From: Peptococcaceae bacterium
Lineage (GTDB): Bacteria > Bacillota > Peptococcia > Peptococcales > Peptococcaceae
Direction: 5' to 3'
Assembly: GCA_017532485.1 (NCBI GenBank)
Contig: JAFXJE010000110.1
Span: forward strand, 1-21,671
DNA: 21,671 nt
Shown: piece after piece, positions 6,382 through 14,333 of the stretch
How the letters are laid out: each line of letters begins with the position of its first letter
Numbering within the stretch: position 1 is the stretch's first letter
Notes under the pieces: model-generated
The model's input: the letters and a program-made list of their open reading frames with translations, nothing else
What the model was told of the DNA's origin: nothing
Database searches by the model: none
Translations under genes and position numbers: made by a program

Positions 6382-7656
6382 ATGCAATCTATTTTTGATA
6401 AATTAACTATTCTCGCAGATGCTGCTAAATATGATGTTTCCTGTTCCTCCAGTGGCTCAGAACGCCAAGGGAAAAAAGGCAGTCTCGGCTCAGCAGCCAA
6501 AGCAGGTATTTGTCACTCTTTTACTGCTGATGGCAGATGTATTTCTCTTTTAAAAATATTAATGAGCAATGCTTGCAGCTATGATTGTGCTTACTGCCTA
6601 AGCCGCCGTTCCAATGACCTTCCAAGAGCAACATTTACCCCCCAAGAAATTGTCGATTTGACGATTAATTTCTATCGGCGTAATTATATCGAAGGGCTTT
6701 TTCTCAGTTCAGCTATTTTAGGTACGCCTGATTACACAATGGAGTTATTAATCCAAGTAGTAGAAAAATTACGCTTAGAGGAACATTTCCATGGCTATAT
6801 TCACCTCAAAGCCATTCCCGGTGCTGACCCTAAGCTCATTGAACGCGCTGGTATGCTTGCAGACCGTCTCAGTGTCAATATCGAATTACCTTCCGAGGTT
6901 TCTTTACAGCGTTTAGCTCCAGATAAGAAAAAAAGTGCTATTTTAGCCCCTATGGCCCAAATTCATCAAGGAGTAGTTCAAAATCGCAATGAACGCAAGC
7001 AATTTAAAAAATCGCCACTTTTTGTCCCTGCTGGTCAAACAACACAAATGATTATTGGTGCTTCCGGTGAAAGCGATTTACAAATTTTAAACCTTACCTC
7101 TGCCCTTTATCACCAATTTTCTTTAAAGCGTGTTTATTTTTCTGCTTATGTACCAGTTAATCAGGATAAGCGATTGCCTCTTTTAACCAGCCCTCCTACT
7201 TTTCGGGAAAACAGATTATACCAAGCCGATTGGCTGATGCGTTTTTATGGTTTTCGTGCTGAGGAATTATTAGATGAAGCTTATCCCAATTTTGACCCTA
7301 ATTTTGACCCGAAAGTCATGTGGGCTGTTCGCCATTTAGAGCTTTTTCCTTTAGAAATTAATCGTGCCTGTCGCGAAGAACTTTTGCGTATCCCTGGTAT
7401 TGGCGTACAGGGAGTGAAAAGAATTATGACGGCACGCCGCGTTGCCCCACTATCTTTTGATGATTTAAAACGCATGGGTATTTCATTAAAACGTTCGCAA
7501 TATTTTATTACTTGTCAAGGAAAATCCATTTCACCTGTTGCTTTAGAGCCAACAGCTATTTTGCGTGCTTTACAGCCAAAGGCAAATTCTCCTTATGAGC
7601 AGCTTTCACTTTTCCCTGAACCAAAAATGTTGACCGGAATGGAGGTCTTAGCATGA
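6382..7656 (+). CDS. putative DNA modification/repair radical SAM protein
   Basis: A 424-aa radical SAM enzyme of the type catalogued as TIGR03916, predicted to act in DNA modification or repair; the substrate is unknown. The iron-sulfur cluster motif is C65-x3-C69-x2-C72 (CSYDCAYC), and further cysteines at 21, 44 and 53 lie in the conserved N-terminal KYDVSCSSSGS and AGICHSF region. A helix-hairpin-helix, LLRIPGIGVQGVKRI, sits near 333-350, and suits binding of nucleic acid. AAGGTGA precedes the ATG at 6382. The next gene overlaps by four bases (ATGA), so the two are translated together. A promoter with SOS-like boxes lies directly upstream, consistent with a damage-inducible role, which is an inference. 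Family assignment rests on remembered motifs and gene pairing. Confidence 0.88.
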   Translation: MQSIFDKLTILADAAKYDVSCSSSGSERQGKKGSLGSAAKAGICHSFTADGRCISLLKILMSNACSYDCAYCLSRRSNDLPRATFTPQEIVDLTINFYRRNYIEGLFLSSAILGTPDYTMELLIQVVEKLRLEEHFHGYIHLKAIPGADPKLIERAGMLADRLSVNIELPSEVSLQRLAPDKKKSAILAPMAQIHQGVVQNRNERKQFKKSPLFVPAGQTTQMIIGASGESDLQILNLTSALYHQFSLKRVYFSAYVPVNQDKRLPLLTSPPTFRENRLYQADWLMRFYGFRAEELLDEAYPNFDPNFDPKVMWAVRHLELFPLEINRACREELLRIPGIGVQGVKRIMTARRVAPLSFDDLKRMGISLKRSQYFITCQGKSISPVALEPTAILRALQPKANSPYEQLSLFPEPKMLTGMEVLA

Positions 7657-8393
7657 AAATTTTAATTTATGACGGCACTTTTGATGGACTGTTGACTGCT
7701 TGCTTTGAAGGCTATCAAGATAAAACCGTTACCGAAATCACAACTTTTGACCGTTATCAGCCTGATTTGCTGCAGCAGCCACAAGAAATAATTACCGATA
7801 AAGCCAAAGCTGACCGTGTCTATCATTCAATTTTGACCAAGCTTTCTGCTTATACACTGGAAAATATTTATTATGCTTACCTTAGCGAGTTGCCCGGCTG
7901 CGATTTTTTATGTCTGCAATATCTTCGTCTTTGCTATCAGAAAGGCAACAAAATCAATGCAGCTCGCCAACATCCTATCATTGACGGTATTTACCGTCTG
8001 CGTTTTAAAGTTACACGCGAATTAGACAGGATGAAGGGTTTTTTACGTTTCCAAGAAGTAGCACCATTATTTTTTCTAGCCCAAATCGAGCCTGACCACA
8101 ACCTTTTACCTATTCTTATTCCACATTTGCAAAAACGCTTTTCCGACCAAGCTATGCTGGTTTTTGACCAAAAGAGAAATCGTGCCTTATTGCTTAATGG
8201 ACAGCAAAGCACGATTATTCCTTTCAGCCAAACTGAAGCTGATAATTTATTAAACAACTGTAAAGCTGATGAATATGCCCAGCTCTTTCGTCAATATTTC
8301 CAAACTATCAATATCCCCGAACGAGAAAATCTGCGCCAACAATTGAACTATATGCCCCATCGTTACCGAAAAAATATGCTGGAAACACAATAA
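7653..8393 (+). CDS. DUF4130 / TIGR03915-type predicted DNA-metabolism protein
   Basis: This 246-aa protein belongs to the family that constantly accompanies the TIGR03916 radical SAM enzyme and in some bacteria is fused to a uracil-DNA glycosylase domain. The N-terminus ILIYDGTFDGLLTACFE and the C-terminal block FRQYFQTINIPERENLRQQ then MPHRY are the family hallmarks. The usual Trp after RY is Arg here. No glycosylase domain is attached: the frame ends right after the DUF4130 block. GGAGG at 7641 and the ATGA overlap with the radical SAM gene give coupled translation. It is the last gene of the unit. Biochemical function is unknown; a role in repair of damaged or modified bases is inferred from partners. 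Confidence 0.87.
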   Translation: MKILIYDGTFDGLLTACFEGYQDKTVTEITTFDRYQPDLLQQPQEIITDKAKADRVYHSILTKLSAYTLENIYYAYLSELPGCDFLCLQYLRLCYQKGNKINAARQHPIIDGIYRLRFKVTRELDRMKGFLRFQEVAPLFFLAQIEPDHNLLPILIPHLQKRFSDQAMLVFDQKRNRALLLNGQQSTIIPFSQTEADNLLNNCKADEYAQLFRQYFQTINIPERENLRQQLNYMPHRYRKNMLETQ

Positions 8394-8430
8394 CTCCCCT
8401 ACCCGATGTTTTTATCGAGTAAGGGAGTTA
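8391..8430 (-). terminator. hairpin between the convergent DUF4130 and codY genes
   Basis: TAACTCCC and GGGAGTTA arms extended by TACCCGAT/ATCGAGTA; the two imperfect positions become G-U pairs on the minus strand, so it folds better as the codY terminator. The left arm includes the DUF4130 stop codon. No strong U-run follows on either strand. Confidence 0.5.
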
Positions 8431-8442
8431 CAGGGCGTAGAC

Positions 8443-9174
8443 TTAGATAGCAGCCAATTCTTCATATAAGTAGTCATTGAGAATTTTGATATAAGTACCT
8501 TTCATTCCTAAAGAACGTGCATCAATAACACCTGCACTTTCTAATTTGCGCAAAGCATTAACAATTACCGAACGCGTTAATTTATATTCTTCAGCCAGTT
8601 TGCTGGCAACTAAGAAGCCTTCATTGCCTTCTATCTCATTAAAAATATATTTAACAGCCTCTAATTCCGAATAAGATAAGACTTCCAGTGCCAATTGCAC
8701 TACATTTTTCTTGCGTGCTTCTGTTTCTGCTTTCAAATTCATAGCCCTAATCATTTGAACTGCAGCTAAAGTGGCACCATATTCAGCCAAGAAAAGTAAA
8801 TCTTCATTCAAAGGTTCTTTGGCTTGACTAATAATCAGCATCCCCAAACGCTCATTTTGGTGAACAATAGGAATTAAATCACAGTAATTTTTGCCATATT
8901 TAACATTAACTTGTCCTTTACTATGGGCAAAAATCCAGTTCATATTTTCTTCACTAATTTGTTTTTCTTCCATTTCCTGCAAAGAAAATAAACCCTCAAC
9001 GCTGCACTCACTATTGCCTAAAAGCAAGCCTTCTTTGCTGACAATATATGTATTGCAGCTTAATAATTCTTGCAGCCTCTGCGCTGTATATTCAATTTCA
9101 ATAGCATCTAAGGTTGCTCTTTGCATCAGCTGGTGCAGAACTCTGCTTTTCTCCAGCACATTTTGTCTTTCCAT
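8443..9174 (-). CDS. codY: GTP-sensing global repressor CodY
   Basis: CodY binds GTP and branched-chain amino acids through an N-terminal GAF domain and represses amino-acid uptake and synthesis genes when nutrients are plentiful. The C-terminal winged helix is unmistakable: LTRSVIVNALRKLESAGVI followed by DARSLGMKGTYIKILN. The N-terminus (VLEKSRVLHQLMQ, and NTYIVSKEGLLLG) fits the GAF part. At 243 aa it is slightly shorter than the Bacillus protein of about 259. AGGAGG stands 8 nt before the ATG at 9174. It lies 84 bases after dusB with no visible terminator between, so it may be the last gene of the ECF-coaX-rnz-dusB unit, or have its own promoter in the gap, where I see no convincing -35/-10 pair. 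Confidence 0.96.
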   Translation of the reverse strand: MERQNVLEKSRVLHQLMQRATLDAIEIEYTAQRLQELLSCNTYIVSKEGLLLGNSECSVEGLFSLQEMEEKQISEENMNWIFAHSKGQVNVKYGKNYCDLIPIVHQNERLGMLIISQAKEPLNEDLLFLAEYGATLAAVQMIRAMNLKAETEARKKNVVQLALEVLSYSELEAVKYIFNEIEGNEGFLVASKLAEEYKLTRSVIVNALRKLESAGVIDARSLGMKGTYIKILNDYLYEELAAI

Positions 9175-9258
9175 GAAAAACGCCTCCTAAAATATTTTTC
9201 TGCACGATAGTAGTATTATTACCGTCGGTTTCCAAAATATTCATTAGAGGCGAAAATT

Positions 9259-10230
9259 TTATACATTTTTTTGTTGCAAAAAACTTGTCAATAATATTTC
9301 TAAATCAGCTAAAGTCGATAAATGATTAGTCTGTTCCCGCATCCGAGCCGCATGCGGCATTCCTTTACAATACCAGGCTACTTGTTTTCGCATTTCCTGC
9401 ATGGCAATATATTCACCTTTTTCCTGACAAGCCAAGCGCGCGTGTTCTAAAATTACTTCCTGCCATTCTTCTCTGCTAGGAGCTTGCTCATAATTGCCTG
9501 TTTGCAAATAATCTAAAGTCTGACGATAAAGCCAAGGACGACCTAAAGCTCCACGCCCAATCATCACACCGTCACAACCTGTTTCATCTAACATTCGTTT
9601 GGCATCTTCAGGTTCAAAAATATCACCATTGCCTATCACAGGGATACTTACTGCAGCTTTGACCTGTGCTATAATCTCCCAATCGGCTGTTCCACTATAA
9701 TATTGATTACGGGTACGACCATGCACTGCTATCGCAGCAGCCCCACTTTGTTCCAACATTTGAGCAAATTCTACAGCATTTACTTGCTGTTCATCCCAAC
9801 CTTTACGAATTTTTACCGTAATTGGAACTGACACAGCTTTGGTCATAGCTTGAACGATTTCTGCTGCCAGTTGAGGATTTTTCATCAAAGCAGAACCTTC
9901 TTGATTATTCACGACTTTTGGCACAGGACAACCCATATTAATATCTATCATTTGTGCGCCATGCTCAACCATAATTTTTGCCCCTTCAGCCATGACTTCA
10001 GGTTCTGAGCCGAAAATCTGCACATTAACTGGTTGTTTTTCGTCCTGCATATTCATCAAGGCAAAAGTTTTAGGATTACGGTAAGTCAGAGCTTTGGCAC
10101 TAATCATTTCCGTATAGACCAAACCACAACCATACTTTCTAGCTATCAATCTGGAGGGACGGTCACTGACACCTGCCATTGGAGCTAAAACTACAGGATT
10201 GTCCTGCAATATTTCTCGAATATTTATCAT
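9259..10230 (-). CDS. dusB: tRNA-dihydrouridine synthase (DusB type)
   Basis: A flavoenzyme that reduces specific uridines of tRNA to dihydrouridine. The TIM-barrel begins with the FMN-binding VVLAPMAGVSDRPSR (13-27). The catalytic Cys is C101 in INMGCPVPKV. GNGDIFEPEDA and GVMIGRGALGRPW complete the flavin site, and the C-terminal helical part follows. At 323 aa the length is normal. The start at 10230 is preceded by GGAG and lies 3 bases after the rnz stop codon, so the pair is tightly coupled. The choice of DusB over other Dus enzymes is by overall resemblance and by its usual place near coaX in Firmicutes. Confidence 0.95.
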   Translation of the reverse strand: MINIREILQDNPVVLAPMAGVSDRPSRLIARKYGCGLVYTEMISAKALTYRNPKTFALMNMQDEKQPVNVQIFGSEPEVMAEGAKIMVEHGAQMIDINMGCPVPKVVNNQEGSALMKNPQLAAEIVQAMTKAVSVPITVKIRKGWDEQQVNAVEFAQMLEQSGAAAIAVHGRTRNQYYSGTADWEIIAQVKAAVSIPVIGNGDIFEPEDAKRMLDETGCDGVMIGRGALGRPWLYRQTLDYLQTGNYEQAPSREEWQEVILEHARLACQEKGEYIAMQEMRKQVAWYCKGMPHAARMREQTNHLSTLADLEILLTSFLQQKNV

Positions 10231-10233
10231 TAG

Positions 10234-11142
10234 TTACTCCTCAACAAATTTAAAAGTCTTGGTTAATAAATTATCCCCACAAAAAGTCTGTGGAAAAATC
10301 AAACGCGTTTGCTCTAAAAATTCTTCTGGATCCAGCATAGCCGGACTATAATGGGTCAACCACATTTCTTTGGCCTGCGCTTCTTGAGCAATCTGCGCTG
10401 CTTCAGAAAAAACCATATGTCCCTTTTCCGCAGCACCAGCTTTTTTCTCCTCATCACCATATAAGCCTTCTGCTACATACAAGTCACTATCTTTGACTAA
10501 CTCTACAAGACGGCTGCTCGGACGACAATCTGTACTGTATGTTATCTTTAAACCTTGGCGTGCTTTGCCCAAAACATCTTCTGGTACAAAAACTTTATCT
10601 TCCCATTCAACAGTCTGCCCTTGCTGCAGCCTGCTCCAAAATTGCTGTGGAATTTGCTTTGCTTTAGCACGCGCCACATCAAATTTGCCTTGTCGCGGCA
10701 AATATAAGCTATACGCCAAACAAGGTACACGATGTTCCACAGCAATAGCCGTTACTTCCAATTCACCAGCCTTAAAGGTTTCTTCCGGTAATATTTCATG
10801 ACAAACCAATTCAAAAGGCAGCTGTTGGCATACTACCATCAAACCTTCGATAATTTTTGTTAAGCCCACACCACCATAAATATGCACGGGCTCTGTTCGC
10901 CCTTGATTGCCCATTGTCATCAACATTCCAGGTAAACCGATTACATGGTCACCGTGAAAATGCGTAATTAAAATATTATCTATATGCTTTGTACTCCAGC
11001 CACATAAATGTAAAGCTACTTGTGTACTTTCGCCACAATCAATCAAGGTCTGCTTACCTTGATGTCTGATTAAAAGTGAAGTTAAAAATCTTTTTGGCAG
11101 CGGTAACATTCCACCACAACCCAACAGACATATATCCAGCAT
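10234..11142 (-). CDS. rnz: ribonuclease Z
   Basis: RNase Z cleaves the 3' trailer of tRNA precursors. It is a metallo-beta-lactamase fold enzyme with the zinc motif H61-F-H63-G-D65-H66 (ITHFHGDHVIGLPG). Later ligands are present in YSTDCRPS, EKGHMVFSEA and the C-terminal LTHYSP. GCGGMLP near the start matches the family N-terminus. At 302 aa it is the standard short form. GGGAGG is 6 nt before the ATG at 11142. It lies 18 bases after coaX and runs into dusB, so two tRNA-processing enzymes are made from one message. Confidence 0.96.
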   Translation of the reverse strand: MLDICLLGCGGMLPLPKRFLTSLLIRHQGKQTLIDCGESTQVALHLCGWSTKHIDNILITHFHGDHVIGLPGMLMTMGNQGRTEPVHIYGGVGLTKIIEGLMVVCQQLPFELVCHEILPEETFKAGELEVTAIAVEHRVPCLAYSLYLPRQGKFDVARAKAKQIPQQFWSRLQQGQTVEWEDKVFVPEDVLGKARQGLKITYSTDCRPSSRLVELVKDSDLYVAEGLYGDEEKKAGAAEKGHMVFSEAAQIAQEAQAKEMWLTHYSPAMLDPEEFLEQTRLIFPQTFCGDNLLTKTFKFVEE

Positions 11143-11160
11143 ATTCCGCCTCCCTTCCAG

Positions 11161-11946
11161 CTATTTTCCTGTATCTTTATTTTTTTCGTATAAAATACGC
11201 AAACCATCTAAAGTCAAATAAGGGTCTACTACCTGAATAGTTTGGGAAGCTTCTTTTATTGTATTTGCCAAACCACCTGTAGCTACAACTGTAATTTTTT
11301 CCAGAGGATAACCTAGCTCCTCAGCTATTCGCTGTACCATACCATCTACCATTCCACTATAGCCGTACAGTAAGCCCGATTGAATAGCATTAACCGTATT
11401 GCGCCCAATAACCGTCTTCGGCAAGGTTAATTCCACTTTGGGCAACTGTGCTGTCCGTTCAATTAAAGCATTAGCAGAAGTATTGACCCCAGGAGCAATC
11501 GCCCCACCTAAATATTCCTTTTGCTCATTAATTACACAAAAAGTAGTTGCTGTCCCAAAATCCACAATAATCAACGGCGCGCCATAGCGTGCAACTGCTG
11601 CTACGGCATTGACAATACGGTCTGCCCCTACTTCTTTAGGATTTTCATAACGCAAAGCCAACCCTGTTTTAATCCCACTGCTAACTACTATTGGCTGTAA
11701 ATTAAAATAGCGCTCTGCCATGCTTTTAATAGTGCCTGTCAAATTAGGCACTACAGAAGAAATAATCATTGCTTCAACATCTTGCCGTTTATGATTGCTG
11801 CATTGAAATAACTGCTCCAACAACAAACCATACTCATCAACAGTTTTCAATCTATCGCTGGAAATGCGCCAATTAGCGACTAATTCCTGCCCGTCAAATA
11901 AACCAATCACAATATTTGTATTTCCGATATCAAAAGCCAATAACAT
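11161..11946 (-). CDS. coaX: type III pantothenate kinase
   Basis: CoaX phosphorylates pantothenate, the first step of coenzyme A synthesis, and unlike type I enzymes is not feedback-inhibited by CoA. The N-terminal phosphate-binding DIGNTNIVIGLFDG (6-19), GADRIVNAVAA near 107 and VDFGTATTFCVI near 130 are all present. VVATGGLA precedes the C-terminus. Length 261 aa is normal. GAGGG precedes the ATG at 11946, two bases after the stop codon of the ECF S-component gene, so the two are translated together. This makes pantothenate a good guess for the cargo of that transporter. Confidence 0.97.
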   Translation of the reverse strand: MLLAFDIGNTNIVIGLFDGQELVANWRISSDRLKTVDEYGLLLEQLFQCSNHKRQDVEAMIISSVVPNLTGTIKSMAERYFNLQPIVVSSGIKTGLALRYENPKEVGADRIVNAVAAVARYGAPLIIVDFGTATTFCVINEQKEYLGGAIAPGVNTSANALIERTAQLPKVELTLPKTVIGRNTVNAIQSGLLYGYSGMVDGMVQRIAEELGYPLEKITVVATGGLANTIKEASQTIQVVDPYLTLDGLRILYEKNKDTGK

Positions 11947-11948
11947 GA

Positions 11949-12470
11949 TTATATCCCTCTATTCTGCAAAGCTTTAGTCAACACTAGAACTAAACCTACT
12001 GCTAAAATCAACTCAAAAGGTGTTTGGGTAACGACAACTGCCAAAGATGCCTGCCAAGGCAAATAACCGATTAAACTAGCTAAACCCAAATAACCAACAG
12101 TATTCGTCAAAGTACCGACAATAGCTGCTGCCGCTGCTCCGACTTTTTTATGTTTCCCAAATAAACGGTAAGTATAATACGCTGTAACCCCAATCAAAAC
12201 GCGTGGTACAATTCTGACGATAGGGTCAGCAGGAACTGCACCCGTTGGTGTTAAAAAACTGTAAATTCCGAAAATCAAACCTGTAAAAGCCCCAACAGTA
12301 GGGCCTTCCAAAATAGCAGCCAAAATGACCGGTACATGCATAATTGTGGCTCTTCCTGCCAAAGTAGGCATCGGAATGAACCCAAGTCCTGTCGCACCCA
12401 AAATAATTGCTATTGCTCCCAACATCCCGGAAACAGCAATTTTTCTTGTCGAAATTCTCTGTTTTCCCAT
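11949..12470 (-). CDS. ECF transporter S component, possibly for pantothenate
   Basis: A small integral membrane protein of about 173 aa with five or six hydrophobic segments, the substrate-binding subunit of an energy-coupling-factor vitamin importer. Typical S-component sequence includes LGFIPMPTLAGRATIMHVPV and AILEGPTVGAFTGLIFGIYSF. The shared energising subunits are not in the window. The frame is open to 12506, but AAGGA just before the ATG at 12470 gives MGKQRISTRKIAVSG as the true N-terminus; the longer start would lie inside the upstream terminator hairpin. coaX follows after 2 bases, which suggests pantothenate; this is context only. A structured leader at 12491-12590 probably controls it. 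Folate, riboflavin or another vitamin are not excluded. Confidence 0.87.
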   Translation of the reverse strand: MGKQRISTRKIAVSGMLGAIAIILGATGLGFIPMPTLAGRATIMHVPVILAAILEGPTVGAFTGLIFGIYSFLTPTGAVPADPIVRIVPRVLIGVTAYYTYRLFGKHKKVGAAAAAIVGTLTNTVGYLGLASLIGYLPWQASLAVVVTQTPFELILAVGLVLVLTKALQNRGI

Positions 12471-12490
12471 ATTTTTCCTTCTCTCTGCAT

Positions 12491-12590
12491 AAAAAAGCCA
12501 CAGCAATAAAGCCGCACGTTAAAACAGCTTCCTGCTATGGCTCTATTTTTCATTTTCATCTCGGGCAACATGGCTCCAAGTGGCTTTTTT
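12491..12590 (-). promoter_or_regulatory. structured leader with competing helices (attenuator or riboswitch candidate)
   Basis: On the minus strand, arms at 12533-12542 and 12496-12505 (AGCCATAGCA with TGCTGTGGCT, one G-U) enclose a second stem (AAGCTG/CGGCTT, 12525-12530 with 12509-12514) and end in six T: a good intrinsic terminator 21 bases before the S-component start. An exact 11-bp complement at the other end (GTGGCTTTTTT at the 3' side, AAAAAAGCCAC at 12580-12590) can pair with the terminator's 3' arm and U-run instead. The two folds exclude each other. GAGCCAT occurs twice in the 5' half. It matches no riboswitch consensus that I can recall. It could also simply be the terminator of the upstream carboxypeptidase gene. 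Confidence 0.55.
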
Positions 12591-12591
12591 A

Positions 12592-12603
12592 ATTGTTAAC
12601 AAT
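12592..12603. repeat. 12-bp perfect palindrome at the carboxypeptidase stop
   Basis: ATTGTTAACAAT reads the same on both strands and contains the stop codon of the gene at 12596-13480. It abuts the leader element. It could be an operator; it may be chance in AT-rich DNA. Confidence 0.3.
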
Positions 12604-13480
12604 CTGTACTCTCCGCAGTTGCTTCAACTGTCGGTGGTTGATGATCAATATATTTTACTACATATTCCTCTAAGGTGGTAATGCCTAATTCTCGCATGGC
12701 AGTAGCTATTTCTACACCCACATAACGAATATGCCAAGGTTCATCTTGATAACCAGTATAATTTTCATTATCAGCCTGATAACGAATGATAAAACCATAT
12801 TTATAGCAATTTTCTTTAACCCAAGCACCTTCTGGAGTATCTTTAAAATCACGCAGTACACCAAAAGAACCCAACAAATCAATCGCCATACCTGTCTGAT
12901 GTTCGCTATGTCCCGGTCTAGCACTATAAGTATCTACTAAAGCCACATCACCATCACGTTTTAAATAATTGTTATACAAAGTATTTTGATATTCATAAGT
13001 ACGGTAAGCAGAAGTAGCATAAAGTTTGCAACCTGCTTCTTTGGCTGCAGCATCCATAGCTGCATAAGCCTCTGCTGTTTCTCTAGTTGCCTTCTTGCCA
13101 GAAGGTAAGGCAACTAAATCTTCTGGTACATAATCTGCACTCAAAGCATAATACTTATTAACGATTAAGCATGGGGCAGTTGTATCCGCAGGCTGAATAT
13201 TTTCATAAAACGGAGCATCCAAACCAGCATTAACTTGCCAAACTATATCCTCATCAGCTAATTCAGGATGTAATTCCTGATAAGCTGTATAGCGATCTGC
13301 TTTATCTTCTTCATAATAATAAATAGCTGCTAAGCCTGTTTTCACTTCCTCAACTACCTGAGGTGGAGCAACTACTTCCTGGGCAGCTTCCTGCTGAGCC
13401 AAATAATTATGCACCAAAAAAGGGCTAACGAGCAGACATCCGACAATTACACAACCAAATGTCAAATATTTCGTTTTCAT
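12596..13480 (-). CDS. M15 family D-alanyl-D-alanine carboxypeptidase (VanY type)
   Basis: A membrane-anchored peptidase that trims the terminal D-Ala from peptidoglycan stem peptides outside the cell. One hydrophobic segment (about 5-28) is a signal anchor with no lipobox. The zinc site is complete: H194 and D201 in SEHQTGMAID, and H250 in EPWH with the catalytic Glu 247. SAYRTYEYQ and YSARPGHSEHQ are family motifs. Length 294 aa. AGAGG precedes the ATG at 13480, which lies 15 bases after the purine nucleoside phosphorylase stop. Nothing in the neighbourhood resembles a vancomycin-resistance cluster, so this is a house wall-remodelling enzyme rather than a resistance gene. Confidence 0.92.
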   Translation of the reverse strand: MKTKYLTFGCVIVGCLLVSPFLVHNYLAQQEAAQEVVAPPQVVEEVKTGLAAIYYYEEDKADRYTAYQELHPELADEDIVWQVNAGLDAPFYENIQPADTTAPCLIVNKYYALSADYVPEDLVALPSGKKATRETAEAYAAMDAAAKEAGCKLYATSAYRTYEYQNTLYNNYLKRDGDVALVDTYSARPGHSEHQTGMAIDLLGSFGVLRDFKDTPEGAWVKENCYKYGFIIRYQADNENYTGYQDEPWHIRYVGVEIATAMRELGITTLEEYVVKYIDHQPPTVEATAESTDC

Positions 13481-13495
13481 TTTGTACCTCTTTCT

Positions 13496-14320
13496 TTATC
13501 CTTCAATTTTTTCCACAATCTTTTGGATTAATTGTCTAAAAATTGCTCCTGAACGTTCACCAGTAGTCAAAACTTCTTCTTCGGTCAAAGGCTGGTCCAA
13601 AACACCAGCTGCCATATTAGTGATGCAAGAAATAGCCATTGTTTTCAGTCCACTATGATTAGCTACGATTACTTCCGGCACAGTAGACATCCCTACAGCA
13701 CTAGCCCCCCACAAGCGAAACATTCTGATTTCTGCAGGTGTTTCATAGCTTGGACCTGTAGTTGCCACATAAACACCTTGTCGTAAAGGACAGCCGATTT
13801 CTGCTGCTGCTTCTAAAGCAATCTTTCTTAATTCCGGATGATAAGCATAGCTCATATCACAAAATCTAACACCAAAATCATCTTCATTTGGGCCCATCAA
13901 AGGATTTTCTCCTAAAAAATTGATATGGTCGGTGATTAACATTAAATCACCTGGCTGAAAATCAATATTTATACCACCTGCTGCATTGGAAAGAATTAAA
14001 TTCTTGATACCTAATTTTGCCATAACCCGAATAGGATAAGTAATTTCTTTTTGAGTATAACCTTCATAAAAATGCAGTCTGCCTTGCATACATAATACTG
14101 GCTTGCCACCTAAAAGACCAAAAATCAATCTGCCTTGATGTCCAGGAGCTGTGCTGCTTTTCCAATGTGGCAGTTCTTCATAAGCAATTTGCTCTGCTTC
14201 TTCCAAGCTGTCACCCAAAGCCCCTAAACCAGAACCTAAAACGATAGCAATTTCTGGACGATATTTAGTTTTTGCCTGAATATATTCTACAGTTTCCTGT
14301 ACCATTTCTATTAATTTCAT
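13496..14320 (-). CDS. punA: purine-nucleoside phosphorylase (trimeric type)
   Basis: This enzyme splits inosine and guanosine with phosphate to free base and ribose-1-phosphate for purine salvage. Motifs of the trimeric family are intact: phosphate-binding GSGLG (29-33) and APGHQGRL, then GRLHFYEGY, LSNAAGGIN, the base-binding Glu in GPSYETPAEIR and Asn in SCITNMAAG. Length 274 aa is standard. AAGGAG is 6 nt before the ATG at 14320, 13 bases after the aminotransferase stop. It sits between the aminotransferase and the carboxypeptidase in one operon-like run, without an obvious metabolic link between the three. Confidence 0.96.
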   Translation of the reverse strand: MKLIEMVQETVEYIQAKTKYRPEIAIVLGSGLGALGDSLEEAEQIAYEELPHWKSSTAPGHQGRLIFGLLGGKPVLCMQGRLHFYEGYTQKEITYPIRVMAKLGIKNLILSNAAGGINIDFQPGDLMLITDHINFLGENPLMGPNEDDFGVRFCDMSYAYHPELRKIALEAAAEIGCPLRQGVYVATTGPSYETPAEIRMFRLWGASAVGMSTVPEVIVANHSGLKTMAISCITNMAAGVLDQPLTEEEVLTTGERSGAIFRQLIQKIVEKIEG

Positions 14321-14333
14321 CGCAAGCTCCTTT

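Noticed and set aside
9175..9258. CodY autoregulatory box before codY
   Set aside because: Only a half-site, GAAAATT, is present near 9249; the other half of the dyad is missing.
10493..10801. Plus-strand open frame inside rnz
   Set aside because: It is antisense to a fully conserved gene and has no family features or ribosome binding site.
12596..13480. Vancomycin-resistance vanY
   Set aside because: The fold and zinc site are VanY-like, but there are no vanR, vanS, vanH, vanA or vanX genes around; it belongs to a housekeeping run.
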